A stretch of 64,000 nucleotides of DNA from Yamagishiella unicocca (lineage: Eukaryota > Chlorophyta > Chlorophyceae > Chlamydomonadales > Volvocaceae), in NCBI GenBank assembly GCA_003116995.1, contig BDSL01000039.1, positions 310,001-374,000 of the forward strand, written 5' to 3'. Shown piece by piece: positions 42,801 through 53,000 of this stretch (positions within the stretch are counted from its first letter, which is position 1; each line of letters begins with the position of its first letter). The notes under the pieces were generated by a model, which saw only the letters and a list, made by a program, of their open reading frames with translations, was not told the origin of the DNA and did no database searches. Position numbers and translations under genes: made by a program.

Positions 42801-45800
42801 CTGACTTGTCGAACAGCGAGAAGCAAAAGGCGGTGGGGCTGTGTATGGTGGCCACCACCGTCACACCGCTGCGAGCCACCCCCTGGACCGTCAGCATGAC
42901 CTGGGGGGGTTATAGAAAACAACCGGGTGGGTGTGTGTGGAGGGGCGAGAAGACCCGGTGGGGTGGTGGAGGGGTGAGAAGACCCGGTGGGGTGGTGGAG
43001 GGGTGAGGAGACCCGGTGGGATAGGGGGAGGGCTGAGAAGAACCGGTGACACGTCATGGGAAATAGAGGGCAGAAATAGCCGGCAAATACTTGACTGTGC
43101 ATGTCGGAGAACTTGCGTGGCTCGGTGGGGGGGGGAAGGGGTCGGCAAGTGGCGGGGTCGGCTGGGGTGGAGAGTACAACGGGCAACCGACAGAGGAGGA
43201 TGAAACACTGCTGGCAGTTGCTGGGGCGGTTGGCCGTTGACGCACCTCGTTGGCAGTGTACGAGTCCAGGCCGGTGGTTGGCTCGTCTGAGGGCGACGGG
43301 GTCCGCGGCGTCAGCAGCAGCGCACGAGGAGCCGGAGGGAGGAGGAGGTGGAGCAGGACAGGGCAGGAATAAGCGGGTTCAGGATTCGGCGCGGGTTCAG
43401 GATTGGGTCCGAGATTGCCCCGTCAGCGGTCCGTAGAGGCGGGCAGGGTGAATAGGGGGCTGGGAAGGGGCCATGCGACTCAGCCAGCCAGGCCGCGCAC
43501 CTAGGAACAGCACCCTGGGGTTTGTGATCAGCGCGATGGCGATGTTGGTCCTCTTGGCCTGGCCGCCGCTGATGCCGCGGACGCTGGCGCTGCCGATCCG
43601 CAGGTCCGCGCAGCGGTCCAGCGCCAGGCGAGTCAGCAGGACGGACACCTGGGGAGGGGAGGGAAGGGAGGAAAACGAGAGGAGGGAGGGGCCAGTGGCC
43701 GCGGGAGGAGCAACGTGTATGTGCGAACGGTGCGGGCAGCGGTCGGGGGCCCTTGCGCGCGCAAGCGTGGGAGAAGACTTCGCTGCCCCATCGGCCCGCC
43801 CCCCCACAGCCAGCATTTTCGTTTGCAACCCTCCCTCCTGTGTCTGTACAACAAGTTCACTCTCGGCACCCCTCTCCGAAGACAATGCGCCAGCTATTAT
43901 ACCCATGTTGTACAACTGGTTTTTATGCCATTCACGCCGGGTCTTTTTGCAAATCCCCCCGATGGTCTTCTCGCCCTCGCCCCCGCCCTCGCCCCCGCCA
44001 TAAACGGGTTTTCCTTGGAAAACCTTGCAACCACCCTCCCCCTCGACCCTGTAATACATACATACCTCCGCCTTCTTGGTCGCCAGCGGTTCCGCCAGCG
44101 GGCGCTTGAGTTCCGCCGTGTAGAGCAACATCTCCCGCACGGTCAAGATGGCCAGCAGCGTGTCAAACTGCCGTACAGGAGGGGGACGAGCGAGCCGGGT
44201 GCCGGGCCCGATGTGGGTTTTTTGGGGGGGGGAGGAGAGTAGCGGCGTGGGAGCATAGGGGGCTGCTTCTGGCGGCTCAGTTACCACTCAGGTTTTACTC
44301 TGATCAGCTACCATTCGGGGTGTACTACGATCAGTTACCACTCAAGTTTTATCATGCACGTGCTTCGACCACCGTCCACTGTTTGTTGCGCTGAATGTGC
44401 GCGCAGAGCACACCTGCCGGCAACCACCACCACCACGACCACTACCACCACCACCACGACCACCACTACCACCACCACTACCGCGACCACCCCGTGGCTC
44501 CTCGCCTTCACCAGCCCGCCCTGCCCCTTCCGCCCTCTTCTCTCCTGCCCTTCCCTCCCACCCCCTGCCCCCTCCAAAACGGGTGCAACACCGGTCTCCA
44601 ACCAGGCTCCCAGCTCCTCCCTATTCCGCGCCCGACAAATATGCGTCGACTTGCTATCCCTGCCCCCCGCTCTCACAGACTCGCTATCCCTGCCCCCGCT
44701 CTCACAGACTTGCTATCCCTGCCCCCGCTCTCACAGACTTGCCATCCCTGCCCCCGCTCTCACAGACTTGCTATCCCTGCCCCCCGCTCTCACAGACTTG
44801 CTATCCCTGCCCCCCGCTCTCACCTGCTCAACGTAGCCGCAGTACCTCCGCTGGTACTCCTGGGTGGGCTTCACGCCGCTGAACAGCACCTCACCCTCCA
44901 CCCGCCCCGAGGTCTTGCGACCCGCCAGCAGGTCCAGCAGCGTGGTCTTGCCGCTGCCGCTGGGGCCCATCTGGAGAGGGAGGTGCGGGACGGGGCGGGG
45001 CGAGGAGGGGCGGGGCACTCGGGTTCGAAGCACCCAGCCCGGCTATGTAACTGCATGTGGAGCACGGCGTGTGTTTTGCGGTTGGGTGAGAGGAAGGGGA
45101 ATATTCGCGGGAATGGGTCGGGCGGCGGCAGTGCTTGCTGCCGTTCGGGGGAAGCGTAGGATGCTGCATCAGGCGGCTTCTGTGCGTGTTTGCGAGCACA
45201 AACAATTTCCGGGCTGCAACTATCTTGCTGCCGGGGTGCGTTTTACGAAAGTGATCGTCATCGATGAAATCGATGAAATCAACGGGCTGGCCGGCTGGCT
45301 GGCAGGCAGGCAGACTGGCTTACCAACGCGCTCATCTTTCCCGCCTCGAACCATCCAGAGACGCGGTCAACCAAGGCCAGGTCGGCCCGCTTGCCATCAG
45401 ATCCCTTGCGGTTGCTTTTGACGATGAAGGACAGGTCCTGCAGACGATATGGAAGGTGGTGCCGCGGGAATGCATGTGGGGTTCACGTGGAGGAGGCCCA
45501 AGAGGAGGGGTAGGGGAAGCGGCGTTGGTGTAGGAAGGGCCGAGGGGTCGGGGCGTGAAGGAAGGTCAAAATGGTATCTGGCAAGGAGCGCCCCGCGTAC
45601 AGTCCTGCGGTGCCACAAGCTGCTGGCCTCACTGGCGTGGCGGACAACCGGCCGCAGAGCGAAGACATCTATGACCCGTGGGACTAGCAGCGGCGTCACA
45701 GCAAGCCAATTTTGGATTCGTGGACCCAATTAAATTGCATGAGGCAAGGTTCGTTGCTGAGGGTGTGGATGGTATAAGTCAACAAATCAACGCCATTAAC

Positions 45801-45947
45801 GGCTGTCCTCGTTACTACGCAACGCAGGAGTACCTCCAACATCAGCACCTGCAATGTTACGGTGACTTTCCCAGCTTTGGCCCCCAGAGAAAGGCATTTC
45901 TCCAGGTCATTTCCAGGGTCGTCCTCCACCGGCGCCAAACTGGTCAT
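36837..45947 (-). CDS. ABCG-type half-transporter
   Basis: About 19 exons. The first 17, in transcript order: 45947-45849, 45437-45324, 44970-44824, 44167-44066, 43648-43501, 43286-43246, 42900-42806, 42567-42452, 41976-41912, 41519-41415, 40915-40836, 40425-40313, 39884-39759, 39368-39256, 39113-39021, 38594-38506 and 38124-38033. Then a less certain exon ending at 37581 and a final exon 36917-36837; about 640 residues. Nucleotide-binding domain: Walker A GPSGSGKT (73-80), signature ISGGQ (180-184), Walker B Asp204-Glu205 in [13 protein letters not shown]-loop His237. Membrane domain after [14 protein letters not shown], with spans in [57 protein letters not shown] and [12 protein letters not shown]. 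The C-terminal [18 protein letters not shown] is the last span. The ATPase-before-membrane order makes it ABCG; such proteins dimerise. Substrate unknown. The phase between 38033 and the next exon did not resolve, so a small exon or other donor is missing there. Confidence 0.88.
37036..37120 (+). repeat. R1 interspersed repeat copies, one partial pair, in the last ABCG intron
   Basis: ACCGTTTAAAGATGCATGCTGG (the right end of one copy) runs into TTTCGAGGGTGACCCGTGG and AAAAAACCGTTTAGAAC (the left end of another). A further reverse fragment (GTTCTCCAGCATGCATC) lies just before it at about 37005-37022, so the segment is a nested or recombined set. Confidence 0.8.
37648..37712. repeat. 38-bp direct duplication at an ABCG exon
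   Basis: GGTTTCGGAGCCAAGGTGCA, CAGG occurs twice in tandem across the 5' end of the penultimate ABCG exon. The duplication blurs which acceptor is used there and is probably why its phase could not be settled. Confidence 0.75.
38203..38290. repeat. 20-bp tandem repeat in an ABCG intron
   Basis: GGTGTCTCACGCAGTACGGC repeats four times, with a fifth diverged copy. Confidence 0.92.
39342..39442. repeat. 26-bp tandem repeat copying an ABCG 3' splice site
   Basis: On the minus strand the unit is CAAACAG followed by GCCTGTACCTGCCGCCCAC. It occurs three to four times. The copy nearest the exon provides the acceptor CAG and the first codons of exon 14 (Gly-Leu-Tyr-Leu-Pro-Pro-Thr). Each upstream copy carries an identical acceptor. 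26 is not a multiple of three, so upstream acceptors would shift the frame. Confidence 0.88.
42140..42204 (-). repeat. R1 interspersed repeat copy, reverse, in ABCG intron 8
   Basis: AACTTCTGTTTTAAACGG, TTTTTTCGGACATCC, ACGGGTTTCCCTCGAA: the left two thirds of R1 in reverse orientation. It is flanked by a duplicated CCACGCAA(G)GAACCACGCAA segment. Confidence 0.85.
42935..43040. repeat. 28-29 bp tandem repeat in an ABCG intron
   Basis: GAGAAGACCCGGTGGGGTGG, TGGAGGGGT repeats about four times between ABCG exons 7 and 6. Confidence 0.85.
44425..44505. repeat. (CAC)n trinucleotide tract in ABCG intron 3
   Basis: CACCACCACGACCACTACC-type trinucleotides. It keeps all frames open but is non-coding. 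Confidence 0.85.
44648..44823. repeat. 29-30 bp minisatellite beginning at an ABCG 5' splice site
   Basis: On the minus strand the intron opens GTGAGAGCGGGGGGCAGGG, ATAGCAAGTCT, and this unit repeats six times. The first base of the array is the first base of the intron after exon 3, so the donor hexamer GTGAGA is present six times. The exon itself is not copied. Confidence 0.88.
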
Positions 45948-47014
45948 TCGTTCACGTCCCTTGATAAATTAAGCGTGCAACGTAGGAAGAAGTCAAGTTT
46001 TATACATTTTAAGCGAAATTTGCTCTTATGGGGAACTTTTGTGCGTGCGCTGGCGTGTTCATCGTAGCTCCGTGCGGGTACTTCCAATTACGCCTGCCAT
46101 GCAATACTCGTCTATATTTTTGCACCACGCAAAGTTAGTCAGTCGTGGAATATTATCTTAATACGTAGGTAATCTACCTCCATTCCTCGTTTGTGGCGGC
46201 ACTTTCGCGGCAAAAAGTTCTGGTGACGACACGCGGGAAGGCAGCGCCTGGGTCTCTGCTTCAATCAACTCTGGCCCAAGAGTTAAAAGCAGAGGTAAAT
46301 TGGTATGTGGCCCTTGGAAGACTTCGACATTGCAGCAGCCGAACCGTGCTGGCGAGCCAGGGCACGTTTTGCAAAACACCGACAATTGATCAGCAATTTA
46401 TACATGGTTAACTGTTTTCATGCGGCTAGGTAGTCCTTGCTTGCTTTTGTCTGCGCGTGCAGCCCGCCAGCCCGCCGCTCTGTGTTCTTTACGGCCCCTA
46501 CCACGCTTAGCAACACGTTGTAACTGTCTGCAGGTTTCGCATTTGTACCAGGCTTGGTCGTAGTTCGAGCAGCTTAAAGTTTGGCCTTCCCGGCATCCGG
46601 CGTCGGGCAGAAAATTCAGCTGGTGGCTGCCGCTGAAGCGTTTAAACACCTTTTGGACACAAGCAATATACGATTGCCCGTGTTCAGAAATCCTGTGAAG
46701 CGATCCCTAGACGCGTCGACCGGATTCGTTGGCGGGGACGATGGCCATCTGAGCGCAGGCAGCGTGGCTGCAGGGCCACAGTAAAGGGCCGGAGCCCCGC
46801 AGTATTTGGACTCGTCCAACCTTTGAAAGGGTGGAGGCGGCGGACTGGCGCCAAGGTTGCCGGACAGACGCGCACGAACTCTTGATTCAACCCCCGCTGT
46901 CCGCATGCGCAGCCTAGCCTTTTGGGGCTGAAAAATCACCGCGGCCGTGTGCACCGCCCCCCCGCGTTTCCTAGTCCGTGCCGAAGCTGCCCACCAGCCA
47001 TCACCAGCGGAAGC
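45948..47014. promoter_or_regulatory. Divergent intergenic region, ABCG / SMG7-like
   Basis: 1,067 bases between two divergent start codons, with a distinctly AT-rich core (about 45960-46430) compared with the flanking genes. No convincing TATA box or small gene was found; short open frames on both strands lack recognisable motifs. Confidence 0.5.
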
Positions 47015-50000
47015 ATGTTGCACGGGCCCGCATCCCCCACAGCAGCCCTCCTTGCGGCAGCTGCCAATACGCCGCCGTTGACTCCCTACCGCGGCACCGC
47101 ACCGCCGGTCAGCGGCTCAGCGGCCGGTGCCGCGGGTGCAGCAGCGGCCGCCCAAGGCGGTGGCGTCCGCGGCGGCGTCTTCCGAGGCCCCCAGCCTCCC
47201 CTCTGGGAGCAAGCGCTTGAGCAGGAGCGGCGGCTGCGGATCGAGCTGCGCAGAAAGAGCTTTTGGGATCCGGACGTTCGCCGGCTTCGGAGCGCCCTTC
47301 AGGGCACGTACGAGGCGCTTGTCTTTGAGCACTATGACTTCTCGTCAATGCACGAGGTGGAGCCGTGCCTGTGGAAGGCGGTCTTCTACAAACCCATTGA
47401 GGAGTTTCGGAGCCGCGTGCGTGCGCTGGAGACCCTGACGAAGGGCGCGGCTGCACCGGCGCACCCTTCTGCCGCCGCCGCCACATCGACATCGCCCAAC
47501 GGCGCCGCCGCCGTGCAGCCGCCAGTGCAGCTAGCCAGCCCCGAGGAGGCTCGAGCGCAGCTGGCCCGCACCACCAGCGCCTACCTGCGCTTCCTGGACG
47601 AAGCGCTGGCGTTCTACCGTAAGACGGTGTGGAAGCTGCAGTGGGTGTACGGCAATGTGGGCGCCACTGTGGATCTGGACGCGGCGCTGCAGAACGAGAT
47701 CCAGGAGTGCGTGCCGCAGGCCGAGCGCGGGCGCGTGCCCGACGTAAGGCCCTCGGTGCACCGCTGCCTGATCTTCCTGGGTGACCTGTGCAGGTGCGAG
47801 CGTAGGTTCACGAGCCTGGGCGAGGGTGGGCTGGGGGCAGCTGCCGAACGGATGGACGTGGCGGCGGAGCAGGAGGAGAGGAGGGGTCGATGACGGGGAG
47901 TTGCAAGGAAAACGTCGAGGACGAGGAGGGAGAGAAGGGTCACATGCGGCGGGGCCAGTCATCGGGCGGGCCTGCGCAACGCGCCCAGGATACAACGCAG
48001 AATACACAATCACGAGTTGCGGATAGAGGTCACGCAAGGCCCACGTGACTGTGGGCCGCTGGTTGCAGGCGCCCAGAGGGTAGTTTCAGGATCCGGGCGG
48101 TTCGGCGGCAAAAAGCAGGTTCCGGCTGGTTCGGCCGCCAATTTGCCCTGCACGACTAGCACTCAAAAGCTGCCCTGCAGGACTAGCACACAAAGTTGCC
48201 CTGCAGGACTAGCACACAAAGCTGCCCTGCAGGACTAGCACACAGAGCTGCCCTGCAGGACTAGCACACAAAGCTGCCCTGCAGGACTAGCACACAAAGC
48301 TGCCCTGCAGGACTAGCACACAAAGCGTCGTCAGCTTTCCCCGCTGGCTGGCTTGCGGTATGGATCCGCATGCTTTCGGGCGCACGGGCGAGCGAGGTGG
48401 GCGGCGGTTGCCACCAACGGCAACACAGCCAGTGGGCCGGGGCGCTGCGACGCATGAGGAGATAGAGGGCTAGACAAGGCAGGGTCAGGAGATCGGGCCG
48501 AGGGGGTTGTGAGAGAAACCCGTGAACGCGTAAAAATCCGTTTGCGATCGACGTTCGGGGATGCATGCTGGAGGGGGTGAGGGGGCGAGGGCCTCAGCCT
48601 GTCTCGTACGGGCTGGCTGCGGAGGCTGTGGCTGAGGACCCCACCCCATCACGGGTCTTGGCTGCCCAGTCAGGCACGTTGAAAGGAAAGGAAGCGCCGC
48701 TGTCGTACAAAAAACGGTCACTATGCCGGTATGATGAATCGCCACCGCACTCACCACCGGTGCCTACCACCGCTGCCCTGCACCCCGCAGGTATCAGAGC
48801 ATGGCGCTCAAGGAGCGACCCACATCGGCGCGGCCGCTGTGGGAGCGGGCCATGTCGTACTACCGCCAGGCGGCGCGAGTGCAGCCGGCGTCCGGCAACC
48901 CGTACAACCAGATGGCAGTTATGTCGTACTACACGAGCGATGAGCTGCGCGCGGTGTACTACTACTTCCGCAGCCTGGCGGTTGCCATGCCGTTCGCCAC
49001 TGCGAGGGAGAACCTGCTGCTGCTGTTTGAAAAGAACAGGAGCAGGTGCGCCGGGGGGGCTGGCGGGTAGCGAGGAGACAACGGAAGAGGAATAGGAGTA
49101 AGAGTAAAAATAGATGTTTTCACTGGCGGGAGGAAGTGGGGCGGCTGGGTTGGCCACTTTGCTGAGCGCAACACAGGGTTCAGTCAGAAACCCTGAGCAT
49201 CGCCGCATGCGGCGCCAGCTTGGGTGGTTGGTCTGTAGCGAAAAGCGCATCGAGCATGCCTGGAGCGTTTCCTTGCATGCCCTTGCAGCAGACCCCAACC
49301 GCCCACATCGCCGACCCCTGCCGCCGCCCTACCTGCTCGCCTGTTTTTGGTCGTCGTCGCAGGTACGGCAGCATAGCCGCGTCGCACGCAGCTGCTGCGT
49401 TGCAGGGCGGCCACGACGCAGACACTCGGGCCGCCGCCGGACACATTGCTGACGTGGCGACCCGGTTCGTACGGCTGCACGGCCTGCTTTTCGATCGGAT
49501 TAACCTGGACAGCCTGCCGGACGTGCTGGCGGCGGCCACACGCGACTTAGAGAACATGCTGGGTGAGGGGGGCTGGGGGGTGCGAGGAAAACCCGTGTAC
49601 GACAGAAAACACCGTTTAGGACAGCCGTTTGGATATGCAGGTGGGGTGGCACGGGGTTGCGAGGAAAACCCGTGTACGAGGGGAAAACCGCGGGGAGGGT
49701 GCGGTAGTGACGCGGCGACCGGGCGTGGGGTGGTGCGGCTGAGGTGAAACGTCATATGGCGCTAGCTGCTAGTTTACGGGGCAGCCGGGGTTTTACCAGA
49801 ACTGTCTTCCAAGCGGTATGGTCCATACCGCTTGGAATGGTCCACGAGCCCAAACATAAGAGCGGCGGAGCAGTGGAATGAGAGGGGTGCTGCAGCGCTG
49901 GGAGGGGCGTCACAGAAACCCCTTGATCCCTTGCACCAGCTGGTCGACTGCTCGCATCGCGTCCACCAACTCCGCCGGCCGTCATCACCACCCGCTCTCC

Positions 50001-53000
50001 CACGGCCGTTTCCTCCCCCCTTCGGCAGGCCTCCCCGGCTGCCGCTCTCTGCTCCAAAAGGCCCCCGAGGCCGACCAGCTGCTCTTCCACCTGGCGATCA
50101 TGAACATATTCGCCGTACACAACGTCTCCGCCTCTCCGGGACCCGGCGCCGCCAGCGACTACGCCGCCGCCGCGCAGCGCGCCGAGATGCGCAGCCACGC
50201 GCTGTCGGTGGCGATGCGCTTCGCGGCGGCCGTCGGCAACTGTACGGCAAGCATGGCGGAGGCCGCCGCCGCCGGCGGCGGCGTGGGTGACGTGGACACG
50301 GGTTTCGGAGCCGTGTCCGCGTCCTGCCACGTGATGCTGGCGTGGATGGTCTCGAACCCGCACACGCTGACGTCGGATCCGATGGCGGCGTCGGCGGCGG
50401 GGCAGGGGGCCGGCGTCGGCGGCAGCGAGGCGCCGGAGGTGGTGGCGGAGGTGGCGGCCCGTGCGGCCTTCCTGGCGGCGGCGGCGCGGCTGGCTGCACA
50501 TCTGTCCGACCTCACCCGGCGCAGGGCCCAAGACCAGGACTGGCAGGTGCGCCGTGTCGCGACTCGACTCGTCTCGGTTCCGGAGCCGAGCTGCTGTGCG
50601 CAACTTGCCGTACCCGTATCGGTGCGCGCACTCGTTGCTGTCGGCTAGCCCCACCAGACAATGACCTCGTTACACCGAAAACGGCGAACCTTGCCCCTCA
50701 TCCCTCCGAAACCCAAACCCAACCCATAGGATGCCAAAATCCTGAACACCCCTAAAGCATGCAACTCCTAAACCCTAAACGATGCAATCCCTAAAACCTA
50801 AACCATGCAATCCCTGAACCCTAAAGCATGCAACTCCTAAACCCTAAACCGCATGCAACCCCTAAACCCTAAACCGCGCGGCGCAGGATCCCGCGGTGCG
50901 GCACCGCAGCTTGCCCGAGGACTCGGAGCTGATTGGCTTCGGCCCCCTGGCTCCCGTGGTGAACGTGGCGTCGGGCTGGCCGGCGGCATCGGAGGCGCCC
51001 GGAGGCGCGGCGGTGCTGGCGGTGCGTGTGGCCCGCATGCTCCAGGCGCTCAGGTGAGGTATTGGGGGTGTCTGGTGGAGGGGCAGGGAGCAAACCCGTG
51101 CGGGCGGGGGCTAGCGAAAAGACCCGTGCGGGCGGGGAGGTAGCGGCGGCGGTGGGTGTGCTGAGAGGAAGCTGTTGCACTTCTTTCCAATGTCAAGTGC
51201 GACGCTTTAGTGTTCGTCCTTGGGGCTCTCTCCCTCTCTCTCTCTTGTCTCTCTCACTGGGCCATGCCGGGTACGCCCGCCGGTCGGTTGGCCATGGGCA
51301 ACTGCCAACCACCGCAACACCAACCGCTCACCGACCGCCCGACCGCGCTCCTCGCGCAGGCACCTGGATGACGCGCTGGGGGCTCCGCGGGGCCCTCCGG
51401 CGGTCGGCGGTCCGGCTGCCTGGCCTCCCACCGCCGCCTCCGCCACCCGGGAGCTGTCTCGTGCGGTGCGCAGCTTCAAGGGCGCGGTCGCACAGGCCAT
51501 GACCGCGAACGTGGCGCACCCCGGGGCTCTGCTCGCGGCACCTAACCATGGTCCCGCTCCCAAAGCCAGCATCAGCGGAGGTGGGGGCGGGCCGCACGCA
51601 GCGGCTGCTGCGCACAGCCCCCAGCAGCAGCAGCAACATCACCAGCAGCAGCAGCAGAATGGAGCGCAAGCAGGGCACCCGCCGGCACCTGCGGCCCAAC
51701 GGGCGGCGCAAGCCCCGGCGCAGGTCCCCTTGCAGCAGCAGCAGCAGCAGCAGCCCAAGCAGCCGCAGCCCCAGCCCCAGCAGCTTCCTTCAGGGCACCT
51801 GGGAAACGGCGTGCACGCAAAGGCCACGTCTCCCGAAGGGACCTACCACCACCAGCAGCAGCAACCTCGCAACCAGCCCCAGCAGCAGCAGCCCCAGCAG
51901 CCGCCCGGCTACAGTCGCATTCATAACCTGCCACCGCAACAGGCACCGGACGGCGCGGCCGCCTGGCAGCCACTCACCTCTCCCTTCGTGCCACCGACCC
52001 CGGCCACCGCACACCACCCGCCGCCGCTGCCGAGGATGCTCCACGCGGCTCCCGCTGCCGCCGCCGCGGCCCCCTCCGCCGCAGCCGCTGCCTCCACGGG
52101 GCTTCAGACGCAACCGCAGCTGCAGCAGCAGCCCCCTCCGCCAGGGCGCCTGACCAACGGCACCGCCGCAGCTGCTGCTGCTGCTGAACAGTCCGCCGCA
52201 GCTGCTGCTGCTGGTGGTGGTGGTGGTGGTGGTGGTGGTGGTGGTGGTGGTGGTGGTGCGGTCGGTGACGCAGGGCGGCCGCCAAGTAAGGAGGGCGGCG
52301 GCGATGACGCAGGGGAGGACGAGATTGTGTACCAGCCGCCGCGCCAGGTGCCGGGCGGCCTGCAGCGGCCCGCCAGCGTGTGCAGCGGGCTGGGCCAGAT
52401 GCACCGGCGGAGCAGCAGCGGAGGCGGGATGTCTCAGGTGCTGTACGCGAGCCAGGATCTACGAGGTAGGCGGGTCAGACGGGGTCTTGGGCCCTATGCC
52501 CTCGGCACGGGTTTTGCCCTCAGCACGGGTCACGGGTCACCGCCAAGCACGATCCCGGTTCCATGCACTAGGGTTTAGGGAGTCTGGGAAACCACGTGCC
52601 CCCGCAGTCTACATGTTTGTGCTGAGCCTAAGGACCACCTGAAGGCATACCGTCAGATAATGAACCTTGGCCAATTGGGTGTATTAAGAATACAGCAGGA
52701 GAATCATGTATTGATGACCATTTACGGAGGCAAGGAGACAACTTGCTTCAACTCGAACTGCAACCATTTACCTCTGACCCGGTCCCTAGGTATGCTCTCC
52801 AAGCAGCCCAGCGGCGGCAGCGCCGCGGCCGTCAGCCACAACCACAGCCGCGAGACCTCCCGCGACGGCTCCACCCTGTTGCTGCGGTCCACCTCGGCAC
52901 TCAGCACCGGCGAGCTGATCACCTCCGGCGGTGCCGCAGGGATGCCCCCGGGCCTTCTGCTCACGTGCGCCATCGCCTCCGGCGGCCGTCTGAGCAGCAG

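Noticed and set aside
51548..52404. Ser-, Val- and Thr-rich ORFs on both strands
   Set aside because: Shadows of CAG and GGT runs in SMG7-like exon 6.
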